Shown here piece after piece: positions 9,901-17,506 of a stretch of 55,024 bases of DNA. The notes under the pieces are model-generated. The model did not search any database. It saw only the letters and a list, made by a program, of their open reading frames with translations, and was not told the DNA's origin. Origin of the DNA: an uncultured Bacteroidales bacterium (lineage in GTDB: Bacteria; Bacteroidota; Bacteroidia; Bacteroidales; WCHB1-69); assembly GCA_905233745.1 (NCBI GenBank), contig CAJODA010000005.1, forward strand, positions 1 through 55,024, given 5' to 3'. The translations under genes were made by a program, and so were the position numbers. Numbering within the stretch: the stretch's first letter is position 1; each line of letters begins with the position of its first letter.

Positions 9901-11469
9901 CTGGCAGATGGTAAGCGCACCCTGGGTGCAGGTGATGGAGGGTGTTGGGTTGGGAAGCTCCGTTATGTTGGCGGTAAGCAGCGCCTGACATCCCGTTGTG
10001 TTGGTGACGATAACGGAGACAGTGCCGATGGAAGAGACGACCATGGAGTCGGATTGTGTGCCGTTAATCCACTGGTAGGTGTTGGTGGAATCACCGATAA
10101 CCTTTAAAACCGTTGAACCGCCTTGGCAATAGGAGGTGTTGCCTGTAAGTGTGGCTCTCACTATGCTGTAAGAGAGGGGAATGACAAGGGTGGTGGAGCA
10201 GTTGTGGATGTCCGTGCACGTCACACTGTAGTTGCCTGGGCTGGAGGTGGTGAGCGTGGCTGTGTTGTTGCCGTTGCTCCAGTGATAGGAGGTCGCACCG
10301 GTCAAAGTGATGGTGGCTGTCTCACCGGAACAGAAGGAGGTGTTGCCCAGGATGGTTATGGTGGGGCTGGGGTGGACGGTGATGTTTACCGAAGCCGTAT
10401 CATGACAACCATACTCGTTAAAGGCGGTCACTTGGTATTGATTGGACGTTTTGACATAGATGGAGGCTGTCGTGTCTCCCGTTGACCACAGGTAGCTCGT
10501 GCCTCCGGAGGCGGTCAGCAGGGTGCTGTCGCCTTCGCAGAATTCCAGCGCCGAAGCCAGGATGGATACGGTGGGGAGAGGGAGGGTGGTGATGCTGAGG
10601 CTGTCCCTTTTGCTGCACAGGGTCAGCGTGTCTGTGATGATGGCATAAAAGGTAGAGTCCTGCTCCAAAACAACGGTAAGCGGTTCACTGGTGCCGCTGT
10701 TCTCCCAAACGTAAGTGTGGCCTTCTGTCACGGAAAGCGTCGTGTTGTCGCCATAACAGATGGTTGAATCGCCAATGATGTGTGCATCAGGGGCCTCTGC
10801 CGCGATAATAACCGCAGAATCGGTTGTTAAGCAGAGGTTTTCATCCAGAACAGAGAGGTAGTACATGCCTGCCTCACTGACTGTGATGGAGGTGGTTGTG
10901 CTGCCATTGCTCCACTGATAAGAGCAACCCTCGCATGAATCCACACTCAAAGTGGCTGTTGAACCCGGACAGAGGTAGGTGTCACCGCTGATCTCTATGT
11001 CTGGCACTTCCAAAACCGTTAGGGCCAATAGGTAGGCGGAATCGCATCCGTTAGTCGATTGGGTGATGATAGTATAGATTCCGGATGCCGTAAGTTCATA
11101 GTTTTCAACAATGTAAGGCAATTCGTATGAACACAGGGTCACCCGTTGGATTTGCGGGCGGGATGTGGATACGGTATTGAAGACGGTTAATTGGATCACG
11201 ATGTCGCTGTCGCACCCCAAAACGCTCACATGGTGGAACGTATAGAAGCCGCTGGCTGTCAAATTGCTGTCCTCATAAATAAAAGGCAGTGCATTATCAT
11301 AAATGCAGAACTCCAAAGTGTCTGGCTCTATCAGAATAGTGTCACACGGGTTTTCCTCGTCGGATGAACCGGCAGGGAAACCGGATGAGGCAGCTAAATT
11401 GCTGTAATTCATGAATGTGAATAAAAACATCATGAATAGGGCCGGAAACATTTTTCTCCTATTGCTCAT
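6913..11469 (-). CDS. T9SS-exported surface protein with about 16 Ig-like repeats
   Basis: The 1518-aa protein starts with a signal peptide (hydrophobic stretch at about 8-25). Two short units ending in GCDS follow. About 16 tandem Ig/PKD-like repeats of roughly 71 residues then span residues 153-1285. Each repeat has an N-terminal I-x-G-x-x-x-x-C segment, a Y-x-W-S-x-G core and a closing GC-x(3-4)-A-S-V-T-V pattern, so two cysteines per unit could pair. One further GCDS unit and a PKD-like domain precede the T9SS type A sorting domain (about 1435-1518, starting SKISIYPNPV, ending KIIINK). Such domains direct export through the outer membrane and are cleaved on surface attachment. No enzymatic domain is visible, so an adhesive or structural role is inferred. 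It shares both repeat types with the 3524-aa protein at 36428. leuS lies 36 nt downstream. Confidence 0.85.
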   Translation of the reverse strand: MSNRRKMFPALFMMFLFTFMNYSNLAASSGFPAGSSDEENPCDTILIEPDTLEFCIYDNALPFIYEDSNLTASGFYTFHHVSVLGCDSDIVIQLTVFNTVSTSRPQIQRVTLCSYELPYIVENYELTASGIYTIITQSTNGCDSAYLLALTVLEVPDIEISGDTYLCPGSTATLSVDSCEGCSYQWSNGSTTTSITVSEAGMYYLSVLDENLCLTTDSAVIIAAEAPDAHIIGDSTICYGDNTTLSVTEGHTYVWENSGTSEPLTVVLEQDSTFYAIITDTLTLCSKRDSLSITTLPLPTVSILASALEFCEGDSTLLTASGGTSYLWSTGDTTASIYVKTSNQYQVTAFNEYGCHDTASVNITVHPSPTITILGNTSFCSGETATITLTGATSYHWSNGNNTATLTTSSPGNYSVTCTDIHNCSTTLVIPLSYSIVRATLTGNTSYCQGGSTVLKVIGDSTNTYQWINGTQSDSMVVSSIGTVSVIVTNTTGCQALLTANITELPNPTPSITCTQGALTICQGSSASLRASGGLRYAWSSGSTTNSIIVREEGTYTVTVTAANGCTAEASESIIVNPTPTVIIVSPDEICSGEVATLHAIAPTAQSFSWSSGHNTPSITVYPNQGLSYYMVSVVDENNCSSTASTTINTIERPNVFINGLNNSTITICQNNIQALTATTGASYQWSNGLTDNTIYVSSDGTYSVTVYNADGCSSSASVTVNTKPLPVASITESTTICQGQTATLSATFNNSYTYLWSNSSNTNSITTGVPGTYTVTVTNADNCTLVMSSTLTVNEKPQVSISGSTSICAGETTQLTASADMPSSYIWSTGDTNSITTVGGSSNTYRVTAYNAYGCSNSASVTVIVHSLPVPFITGSTTICRGQSTTLTATGGVSYMWSNGHTSAQISVSPSTNITYTVTATDQFGCRANVSATVTVNVIPSISILGNRSFCEGSSTTLTATGGSYYTWSTGENSSSISVGTVGNYSVTATNSLGCQNSESVMITSMNLPSISIAGRSNICPGSTDTLTAGGATQYVWSTGETGSTIHVMPTASTTYTVTGYGYNGCMSTASKVVNIENRPDVQINGVTILCEGESTTLTAVGGNSYLWANGSTDNHITVSQNGNYAVVATNAAGCSNTASISVTVNPIPRIGLTGPSSFCENSTATIMANGGSSYRWSNGSSQSTLILTTGGSYAVTAYNSFGCQSDTTFTVTTLPVPTAIITGTTNLCEGETGYLTASESFQYSWSNGSTNQTISVTPLETTNYYVTVTSENGCSNFTHATLYVHPTYDNHYTAEICQDNSFSQYGFNIPEQHEPGTYVFTDSLQSIYGCDSICTLTLTVNPKPVINGGIIGNDIVTNYGNYYYHISDVENASIFEWSITNPRWTLSSSTINSVFLNIQNAGNGTLIVKAINACGYQDTNLVISCVVGVEDYTPESKISIYPNPVSRLLHINTEDSGLQFRDVELIDAAGRCVLRTSAKEAQMQIDCTPFANGIYMLRLTDEHGQQVENRKIIINK

Positions 11470-11505
11470 AGTATTTATTTATTTTATCTACTTTAAAAAA
11501 GGTTG

Positions 11506-11513
11506 CAAAAATA
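11506..11513 (-). promoter_or_regulatory. Bacteroidota -7 promoter box for the 1518-aa surface protein gene
   Basis: Read on the - strand the sequence is TATTTTTG, matching the Bacteroidota -7 consensus TAnnTTTG, 36 nt upstream of the ATG at 11469. A clear -33 TTG was not found. It may also drive leuS and the flippase, which have no promoter box of their own that I can see. Confidence 0.45.
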
Positions 11514-11543
11514 CTATTTTTCTCGTACCTGACGCCTTTTTTG

Positions 11544-11551
11544 TATTTTTG
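11544..11551 (+). promoter_or_regulatory. Bacteroidota -7 promoter box for the membrane protein/rnhB pair
   Basis: TATTTTTG on the + strand matches TAnnTTTG and lies 15 nt before the ATG at 11567, leaving a very short leader. It is divergent from the box at 11506-11513, so the two promoters are arranged back to back within 46 bp. No clear -33 element. Confidence 0.5.
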
Positions 11552-11566
11552 CCGCAAATTTGAAAG

Positions 11567-12529
11567 ATGTTCTACTACCTAAACAAAAGTCTTCCTGTCC
11601 AGTTGGTCCTGATTGTGCTACTCTTGGCATGGTCAGTGTTCACGGTCGTGACGCAAACCACGGTGTGCTCCGCCGAAGGACAAACGCTCTTCTTCGGGGC
11701 GCTGGCTGACTTTTGGTCCAAGCATCCCGTGAATCTGAAAGTATCGATAATCTCGATTCTGCTGCTGGAATCCTTGCTGATAGCCCGTTTCTATTCGGTG
11801 AACCGTTTTGCTGAAAACCATACGTACATTCCGGTGGTCTTTTTCCTGCTTATGATGAATGCCGGCGGCTTTTTAGTGAAAATCTCGCCAGCCTTGTTCA
11901 CGCTTGTCTTTATGACGTTCATGGTGATGTTGACTTCTCAGGAGGAAAACGACCGGCCACTCAAGAATCGGATTTTCACCTCCGGATTGTTGGTTGCAAT
12001 TGCCTCGCTGATCGACCCTGTGGCCATCTGCTCTGTTCTCTTCCTGATTCTGGCCCTCATTACCAACCGCTTCTCCAAGTCCAAAGAGATCCTTATTATG
12101 GTCTTCGGCCTTCTCTTTGTGTATGTTTATGTTTTCAGCGTGTCCTTTTTCACGGATAGTTTTTCAACCCTGTCAGACTCCCTGAAAAACCTCTCTTTCT
12201 TCAACCTCTTCAAGGACTTCAAGTCGCTGACGGTATTTGATTATGTTTTCGTCGTTTATACCGTTACTCTGGTGAGTTATCTGATTATTCAGCTCAAACT
12301 GTTTTATGACAATAAGTTGATAGTGCTCAGGAAACGTTTGGTTACGATACATTTGCTGATGTTCATTCTGATTGCGATGTTGTTGTTGTCCGGACTCCCC
12401 TTGTCCAGCAGCCTTCTCTATATATTGCTTCCTATAACTTTGTATTTCAGTATGTTGTCTCAGATTAAGAGAAGGATTATTTTCCATGATATTTTGATTG
12501 TGGCATTTTTTGTACTGCTATGGCTTTAA
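11567..12529 (+). CDS. Polytopic inner-membrane protein, DUF6427-like
   Basis: This 320-aa protein has about nine to ten hydrophobic segments, beginning with one at residues 10-32. It carries no enzyme motif I can identify. Size, hydropathy and the N-terminal pattern (short start, PVQLVLIVLLLAWS) resemble the uncharacterised Bacteroidota membrane family DUF6427; this assignment is from memory of the family and is moderate. Its last 10 nt overlap the start of rnhB, which indicates translational coupling. A -7 box lies 15 nt upstream. Function unknown. Confidence 0.6.
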   Translation: MFYYLNKSLPVQLVLIVLLLAWSVFTVVTQTTVCSAEGQTLFFGALADFWSKHPVNLKVSIISILLLESLLIARFYSVNRFAENHTYIPVVFFLLMMNAGGFLVKISPALFTLVFMTFMVMLTSQEENDRPLKNRIFTSGLLVAIASLIDPVAICSVLFLILALITNRFSKSKEILIMVFGLLFVYVYVFSVSFFTDSFSTLSDSLKNLSFFNLFKDFKSLTVFDYVFVVYTVTLVSYLIIQLKLFYDNKLIVLRKRLVTIHLLMFILIAMLLLSGLPLSSSLLYILLPITLYFSMLSQIKRRIIFHDILIVAFFVLLWL

Positions 12530-13143
12530 AATCCCATTTTTCCGATTCCCCTGTTTTGGAGTGTGGTTGTGACGAAGTGGGGCGAGGCTGTCTGGCCGGC
12601 CCGGTGTGTGCGGCTGCTGTGATTTTCCCATTCGATTACGAGAACCCGGAAATCAATGACTCCAAGCAGTTGTCGTTCCAAAAAAGGGAGGAACTACGCC
12701 AGATCATCGAACGTGACGCCATTGCATGGGCGGTTGCCGAAGTGTCTGAACGCAAAATCGATGAAATCAATATTCTGAATGCCTCCATCTTATGCATGAA
12801 TGAGGCGGTGGGGAAATTGAAAACCCGTCCCGAACTGCTGCTCATTGACGGCAATCGTTTCCATGACCACTGGCATATTCCCTATCAGTGCGTGGTGAAA
12901 GGCGATGCCACCTATCTGGCCATTGCGGCCGCTTCCATTTTGGCCAAAACCTATCGGGATGATCTGATGGTACGTCTTGACGCCGAATTTCCGGCCTACG
13001 ACTGGAAACACAACAAGGGTTATCCCTCACCCAAGCATATTGCAGCTGTGCACCAATATGGCTTCACGCCCTATCATCGTAAGAGTTTTCATCTGAAAAA
13101 CCAGTTAACCTTGGATTTCCAGGAAACATCATGCGTGGAGTGA
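12520..13143 (+). CDS. rnhB: Ribonuclease HII
   Basis: The 207-aa enzyme cuts the RNA strand of RNA-DNA hybrids and starts repair of single ribonucleotides in DNA. The RNase HII signature is clear: GCDEVGRGCLAGPV near residues 14-27 supplies the D and E of the acidic active site. LLIDG near 107-111 and ILAKTYRDDLM near 140-150 supply the other acidic residues. The AAASILAK segment and the C-terminal HKNKGYPSPKH are also typical. Length is normal for the family. The ATG overlaps the upstream membrane protein gene by 10 nt. Another gene converges 15 nt downstream, with no obvious terminator between them. Confidence 0.96.
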   Translation: MALKSHFSDSPVLECGCDEVGRGCLAGPVCAAAVIFPFDYENPEINDSKQLSFQKREELRQIIERDAIAWAVAEVSERKIDEINILNASILCMNEAVGKLKTRPELLLIDGNRFHDHWHIPYQCVVKGDATYLAIAAASILAKTYRDDLMVRLDAEFPAYDWKHNKGYPSPKHIAAVHQYGFTPYHRKSFHLKNQLTLDFQETSCVE

Positions 13144-13158
13144 AAAAAACGGGTGGTT

Positions 13159-13839
13159 TTATAGCAGATACTTCCAAACGCCCACGAACTGAAGCACAAT
13201 GCCGACCAGCACGAACACATGAAAGATGAAGTGGCGGTACGGTTTACGTTTCCCTATCAAGTACAGGACGGCCCCGATAGTGTAGGCGACACCGCCTGCC
13301 AGTAGCCAAAGGAATCCCGGCACGGTCATGGAGACAATGGTGGGGCGTAGGCCGATGATGACGCACCAGCCCATGCCCAGATAGCATGCCATGGAGAATT
13401 TCGAGTATTTCTTCAGGTCTATGGCATTGAGTGCGCAGCCTATAATGGCCAATATCCACTCGATGGCGAAAATGGTCCATCCCATTGCCGGATTGAGCTG
13501 TCGTATGCCCAGTAGAGTTATGGGCGTATAGGTGCCTGCAATCGTGAAAAAGATGTCGCAGTGGTCCACCACCCGCATCACCTGTTTGGGCATGCCCTTG
13601 GGCAAACCATGGTAGATACTTGACATCAGCATGGCTATGAAAACGGTGGTGACATACACGATGCCGCATACCAGACTCAGCGTGGAGCCGCTTTTCAGGG
13701 ATGTTTGTATGGATAAAACCATCATGACCATCGAGCAGAGCACGCCGACCAGATGGCTCGACATGTTATACAGTTCCTCCTTACGGCTGTAATTGGGGAA
13801 CGGCCGATCTCTCAATGGGGTCCTTTGGGTTTCAGACAT
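13159..13839 (-). CDS. Haemolysin III / PAQR (TrhA-like) membrane protein
   Basis: The 226-aa protein has seven predicted membrane segments and the PAQR metal-site pattern: E-x2-Y-N-x3-H near the N-terminus (EELYNMSSH), S-x3-H in SSIYHG, the conserved DHCDIFFTIAGTYTP segment, and HFIFH near the C-terminus. Bacterial members (TrhA/YqfA) are linked to membrane energetics and fluidity; the haemolysin name is historical. I chose the ATG at 13839, which starts MSETQRTPL. The open frame runs to 13995, but the extra 52 residues are hydrophilic, lie entirely inside the upstream gene and match nothing in the family. The chosen start is 2 nt after the upstream stop, so the two genes are tightly coupled. 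Confidence 0.88.
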   Translation of the reverse strand: MSETQRTPLRDRPFPNYSRKEELYNMSSHLVGVLCSMVMMVLSIQTSLKSGSTLSLVCGIVYVTTVFIAMLMSSIYHGLPKGMPKQVMRVVDHCDIFFTIAGTYTPITLLGIRQLNPAMGWTIFAIEWILAIIGCALNAIDLKKYSKFSMACYLGMGWCVIIGLRPTIVSMTVPGFLWLLAGGVAYTIGAVLYLIGKRKPYRHFIFHVFVLVGIVLQFVGVWKYLL

Positions 13840-13841
13840 GA

Positions 13842-15068
13842 TTAAATCAGGGAGATGAGAACAAAGATCCAGTGGGCGGAGATGCCCGCGCACAATCCGC
13901 CAATAGTATGCGCTCCGATGGCCTTGCTTATGAGCTTGCGATAACCCATGGAATCGAGCATGGCGGTATGTGTGCTCAGATAACCGCTCCAGCACATGCC
14001 CATTGCGGTGAATACAGCGATGGCGTTACTGTCGATGATGCCTTGGGTGATGAAACGGGGCACGAGGCCAAGGGCGGCTCCCACAGCACCCAGCGCCGTG
14101 ATGGGGAAGGAGATAAGCTCAGGACTGGTGAACCCGAACAGCCACTTGAAAACAAAGTCGATCTTGGCGGCACCCCAAGTGATGATGGGCACACCTTCGT
14201 ATGGGGCACCCGTGTAGGTGCCGAGGGTTGTGTCAGGGCCGAAAGTCATCATCATGACCAGGGTGGAGATGACCAGCACGCCCGGGATGATAGCCAACCC
14301 GATGCCCACACCATCTTTGCCTCCGTCCAGGATAGAGTTCAGAAAACGCATAAAGACAGAACCTTCGCTTTTGAAGGATATCTGTTGTTCGTCACCCTCT
14401 TCTTCGGAAACAGGCGCGGCCAGTTCCGGGTAGGCTTTCAGCGTGAAACGCTGCATCAGGCGCGTGGAGACTATACTGCCTATAATGGCACCCACAATGC
14501 CCACAAGCGCGCCCTTGCCGTAACCTAGGCCCGTCATGAAAGCCAGCACTACCAGTCCCATGCCGAAAGCGGTGCCGAAGTTGGTCAGGGAGATAAGTTG
14601 GTATTTATTGAAATAGCGGCTGAAATTTTTGTCCTTGGACAAGGTGATGATGGCAGGGTTGTCGCTTAGAAACGTCATGATGGCACCAAGGGCGGCCACA
14701 CCCGGCAAGTTGTATAGCGGTTTCATGAAGGGACGCAGGATGTTCTCCAACAGACGTACCACGCCGAACTCTGCCATCAACTTGCTTATGGCACCCATCA
14801 ACACGCAAATGGCCATGATATAGAACACCGTTTCCATTAGCAAATGGTAAGCTGTCTGCATAAAGGTGTTGAGCATCATCGGCAGCGTCATCCGATGGGC
14901 CAGGAAACCGAAGAATCCTAGGAAAATGATAAGGAAGATAACGGCTTCTATGGAACGCTTGCTCGTGAATTTCAACGGATTCTTGAGCTTGAATTTCTCT
15001 TCAAGACCCATAAAGGCGCGCTCTATGCCTTTAGCGTATTCGAATGTGTGCTTATAACGTATTCTCAT
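13842..15068 (-). CDS. Nucleoside recognition (GATE) domain membrane protein
   Basis: This 408-aa integral membrane protein has about nine to ten hydrophobic segments after a basic cytoplasmic N-terminus. Segments such as METVFYIMAICVLMGAISKL and SDNPAIITLSKD fit the nucleoside-recognition/GATE family found in transporters and in spore-maturation-like proteins. The transported molecule is unknown for this branch; nucleoside or ion transport is only a family-based suggestion. The start codon overlaps the porin stop by 4 nt, and the PAQR gene begins 2 nt after its own stop. Porin, GATE protein and PAQR therefore look like one translationally coupled unit, possibly linking outer- and inner-membrane steps of the same uptake process. 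Confidence 0.8.
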   Translation of the reverse strand: MRIRYKHTFEYAKGIERAFMGLEEKFKLKNPLKFTSKRSIEAVIFLIIFLGFFGFLAHRMTLPMMLNTFMQTAYHLLMETVFYIMAICVLMGAISKLMAEFGVVRLLENILRPFMKPLYNLPGVAALGAIMTFLSDNPAIITLSKDKNFSRYFNKYQLISLTNFGTAFGMGLVVLAFMTGLGYGKGALVGIVGAIIGSIVSTRLMQRFTLKAYPELAAPVSEEEGDEQQISFKSEGSVFMRFLNSILDGGKDGVGIGLAIIPGVLVISTLVMMMTFGPDTTLGTYTGAPYEGVPIITWGAAKIDFVFKWLFGFTSPELISFPITALGAVGAALGLVPRFITQGIIDSNAIAVFTAMGMCWSGYLSTHTAMLDSMGYRKLISKAIGAHTIGGLCAGISAHWIFVLISLI

Positions 15069-16192
15069 TTTACTCTTTTGTTGATGTATTTCATAATGTC
15101 AATATTCCATGATACGCCCACGTTGGCGGTAAGGTCCTGCTCGATGCCATTGCTCTTTGCAGATTTGTTTTTCTTCGTTTCAGGGAGCCTGCTGGTGCAG
15201 TAATCGGCCACAAATCCGTGGATGCGCACATCATGGCATTTTTTCGGACGGTATTCGAAACCGACACCCCCATAGGCGAAATGCTGCCCGGGTAGTGCCA
15301 GACAGTCCCAAATCTCGCCAGTCTCCTTATAGTGGATAATCTCGTCGCGATCCATGTTCTGTTCATAGCCACCTTTGAGGAAGAGGCACAGGTCGTTGTT
15401 TACATACACGTTGGCGCGCGCTATCACACCGAAGTCCTTGAACAGCTGTTTCGTGGAGGTGGCGCGATGGATGAAGTCAACATAGAGGTCAAATTTGTTG
15501 AACGTGAGTTTGTTGCCCAAGGCAAGGTAGCTCATGAAGTGGCCCTGCTTGTCGCGCTGGAACATGTTGAAGGAGTAGAGGGTTTGGAAAGGCCCGAAGT
15601 TGCCGTTCCATAAAAGGTTATAGCTGAACAGCGAGTTCTGGAATGGGGAGTCGAAGTGGAGGTAGGGGGAGTTGCCCACCTGTGCGATAATGATGTTCCT
15701 GCCGTCTTTGCTTTTGAATTTCGCTCCGGCGGCAAGCTGGAAGCAATAGAAGTTGTCCCAATAGTATGACCAGAATAACACGTCGATGGGAGGGGCGTCA
15801 TATTCGAATCCGCCGACGGCCAGGGCATCTTTCCCGAATCGCAAGCTCCATTGGTCGTTGAGTTTTACATCCAAGTATAGGAAATCAGTATTGTCGAAGA
15901 ACTTGGTGCTGCCGGGGACCGCTACAATACGTTGGCGGAAATAGTAGGAGAGGCGTTTGGTCAGATTACCGCCCATGTGCAGGTTGAAATAGCGCCCGGT
16001 AAATGCATAGGTGTTCCCGTTGTGGATGAGCGGTGCATCTGGCATGCTGGTCATGGTGTGGTGATATTCCAGTTCGGCCCGTACTTCCAGACGAAGTGTG
16101 CTGATAAAGGGAATGGAGTCGTTTTGTGCAGACAGGCTGTTGCATAACAACCAAGACGCGGCGACAGCCAAGAGTATGGTCAGTTTTCTCAT
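15065..16192 (-). CDS. OprO/OprP-like outer-membrane porin
   Basis: The 375-aa precursor begins with a signal peptide (MRKLTILLAVAASWLLCNSL, then SAQ before the likely cleavage site). The mature part is a series of alternating amphipathic strands rich in aromatic residues, with patterns such as FNLHMGGNLTKRLSYYFRQR and LYLDVKLNDQWSLRFGKD. These resemble the phosphate-selective porin O/P family, a 16-stranded trimeric barrel. I chose the ATG at 16192. An upstream in-frame ATG at 16213 would add a hydrophilic MNNHEAD and overlap ribBA. The gene lies 13 nt after ribBA and overlaps the next gene by 4 nt. Substrate selectivity cannot be judged, and phosphate specificity should not be assumed. Confidence 0.8.
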   Translation of the reverse strand: MRKLTILLAVAASWLLCNSLSAQNDSIPFISTLRLEVRAELEYHHTMTSMPDAPLIHNGNTYAFTGRYFNLHMGGNLTKRLSYYFRQRIVAVPGSTKFFDNTDFLYLDVKLNDQWSLRFGKDALAVGGFEYDAPPIDVLFWSYYWDNFYCFQLAAGAKFKSKDGRNIIIAQVGNSPYLHFDSPFQNSLFSYNLLWNGNFGPFQTLYSFNMFQRDKQGHFMSYLALGNKLTFNKFDLYVDFIHRATSTKQLFKDFGVIARANVYVNNDLCLFLKGGYEQNMDRDEIIHYKETGEIWDCLALPGQHFAYGGVGFEYRPKKCHDVRIHGFVADYCTSRLPETKKNKSAKSNGIEQDLTANVGVSWNIDIMKYINKRVK

Positions 16193-16205
16193 ATCAGCTT
16201 CGTGG

Positions 16206-17414
16206 TTATTCAATATGGAGATTATGTCCCATCTTCTCCTGTTTGGTCTTCAGGTAGCGTTTGTTGATTTCGTTGGGCTCAATGATGATGGGGATGGTGT
16301 CGAGAATCCGGATTCCGTGCGCGGTCAGGCCAACACGTTTGGCCGGGTTGTTCGTGATGAGGCGAATGCTGGTGGCATGGAGGTCGCGAAGAATCTGTGC
16401 GCCTATGCCGTAGTCGCGTTCATCGGCTTTGAAGCCGAGTTCGAGGTTTGCCTCAACAGTGTCGCGGCCCAGCTCCTGGAGGTGGTATGCCCGGAGCTTG
16501 TTCACGAGCCCGATGCCACGTCCCTCCTGGCTCATGTAGAGGATAAGTCCTTTCCCGGCCTCGTCCACCATCTTCATGGAGCGGTGCAGCTGGTCGCCGC
16601 AGTCGCACTTGGAGGAGCCGAAGATGTCGCCCGTGGCACAGGATGAGTGTACGCGCACCATGATGGGCTCGCCTTCTTCCCAGTCGCCCTTCTTGAGCGC
16701 CAAGTGAGTGGCATTGTTGTTGAGCTGTGTGTAGGCAATGAGCTTGAAAGTGCCCCACTGGGTGGGTAGCGTCACCTCCTGCTCCTTGCGGATGAGTTTC
16801 TCGTTTTGCAGCCTGTAGGCAATAAGCTTTTCAATGCTGGTGATTTTGATGTTGAACTTCTCGGCCACCTCCAGCAGTTGCGGCATTCTGGCCATTGTTC
16901 CGTCAGGATTGATGATTTCGATGAGAGCACCGACAGGGGTGAGGCCGGCTAGCCGGCACAAGTCCACGGTGGCCTCTGTGTGCCCGGCGCGCACGAGTAC
17001 GCCTCCGTCGCGGGCACACAAGGGGTTCACGTGCCCCGGACGGCCGAAGTTGTGCGGCTTCATTGACGGGTCTGCTAATGCTTTGATGGTGGCCGCACGG
17101 TCATGCATCGACACTCCTGTGGTGCAACCGTGTTCCAACAAGTCCACCGTCACGGTGAACGGAGTGCCCAGCAGGGAGGTGTTGTTGCTCACCTGCATCT
17201 CCAATCCGAGGTCCTCGCACCGCTGCTTCGTCATGGGCGTGCAAAGCACCCCGCGACCGTATTGCAGCATGAAGTTCACCTTCTCTGCAGTGATGTGCTC
17301 CGCCGCGATTATGAAGTCACCTTCATTCTCCCTGTCCTCATCATCGACTACTATGATGAATTTTCCAGATTTAATATCTTCTAAAGCCTCTTCAATAGAG
17401 CATAGTTTGGTCAT
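16206..17414 (-). CDS. ribBA: Bifunctional DHBP synthase / GTP cyclohydrolase II
   Basis: This 402-aa fusion makes both precursors of riboflavin. The N-terminal half (about 1-200) is 3,4-dihydroxy-2-butanone-4-phosphate synthase, with the acidic loop [12 protein letters not shown], the segment [12 protein letters not shown] and [11 protein letters not shown]. The C-terminal half (about 205-400) is GTP cyclohydrolase II. It has [18 protein letters not shown], whose three cysteines bind zinc, then [14 protein letters not shown] and DYGIGAQIL. Length is typical for RibBA. It follows the DUF5689 gene after 92 nt that contain a small heptamer array, and precedes the porin by 13 nt. I see no FMN riboswitch fold in the 92-nt leader. 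No other rib genes are in the window. Confidence 0.97.
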   Translation of the reverse strand: MTKLCSIEEALEDIKSGKFIIVVDDEDRENEGDFIIAAEHITAEKVNFMLQYGRGVLCTPMTKQRCEDLGLEMQVSNNTSLLGTPFTVTVDLLEHGCTTGVSMHDRAATIKALADPSMKPHNFGRPGHVNPLCARDGGVLVRAGHTEATVDLCRLAGLTPVGALIEIINPDGTMARMPQLLEVAEKFNIKITSIEKLIAYRLQNEKLIRKEQEVTLPTQWGTFKLIAYTQLNNNATHLALKKGDWEEGEPIMVRVHSSCATGDIFGSSKCDCGDQLHRSMKMVDEAGKGLILYMSQEGRGIGLVNKLRAYHLQELGRDTVEANLELGFKADERDYGIGAQILRDLHATSIRLITNNPAKRVGLTAHGIRILDTIPIIIEPNEINKRYLKTKQEKMGHNLHIE

Positions 17415-17422
17415 GTTATTCG

Positions 17423-17457
17423 TTTAAAGTTTATGGATTAAAGTTTATGGCTTAAAG
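17423..17457. repeat. Short heptamer array between ribBA and a DUF5689 gene
   Basis: Five successive 7-bp units (TTTAAAG, TTTATGG, ATTAAAG, TTTATGG, CTTAAAG) keep perfect 7-bp phase. The array lies just upstream of the ribBA start and downstream of the DUF5689 stop. It is A/T-rich and unrelated in sequence to the ACCnTnY heptamers at 36061, but has the same period. Confidence 0.6.
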
Positions 17458-17506
17458 GGTGAGTTAAGGAGTAAAAGAGTAATCAAAGCCAACGACCAAT
17501 GGCCAA

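Noticed and set aside
13840-13995. 52-codon N-terminal extension of the PAQR gene
   Set aside because: It lies inside the upstream gene, is hydrophilic and unlike the family. The ATG at 13839 gives the normal N-terminus.
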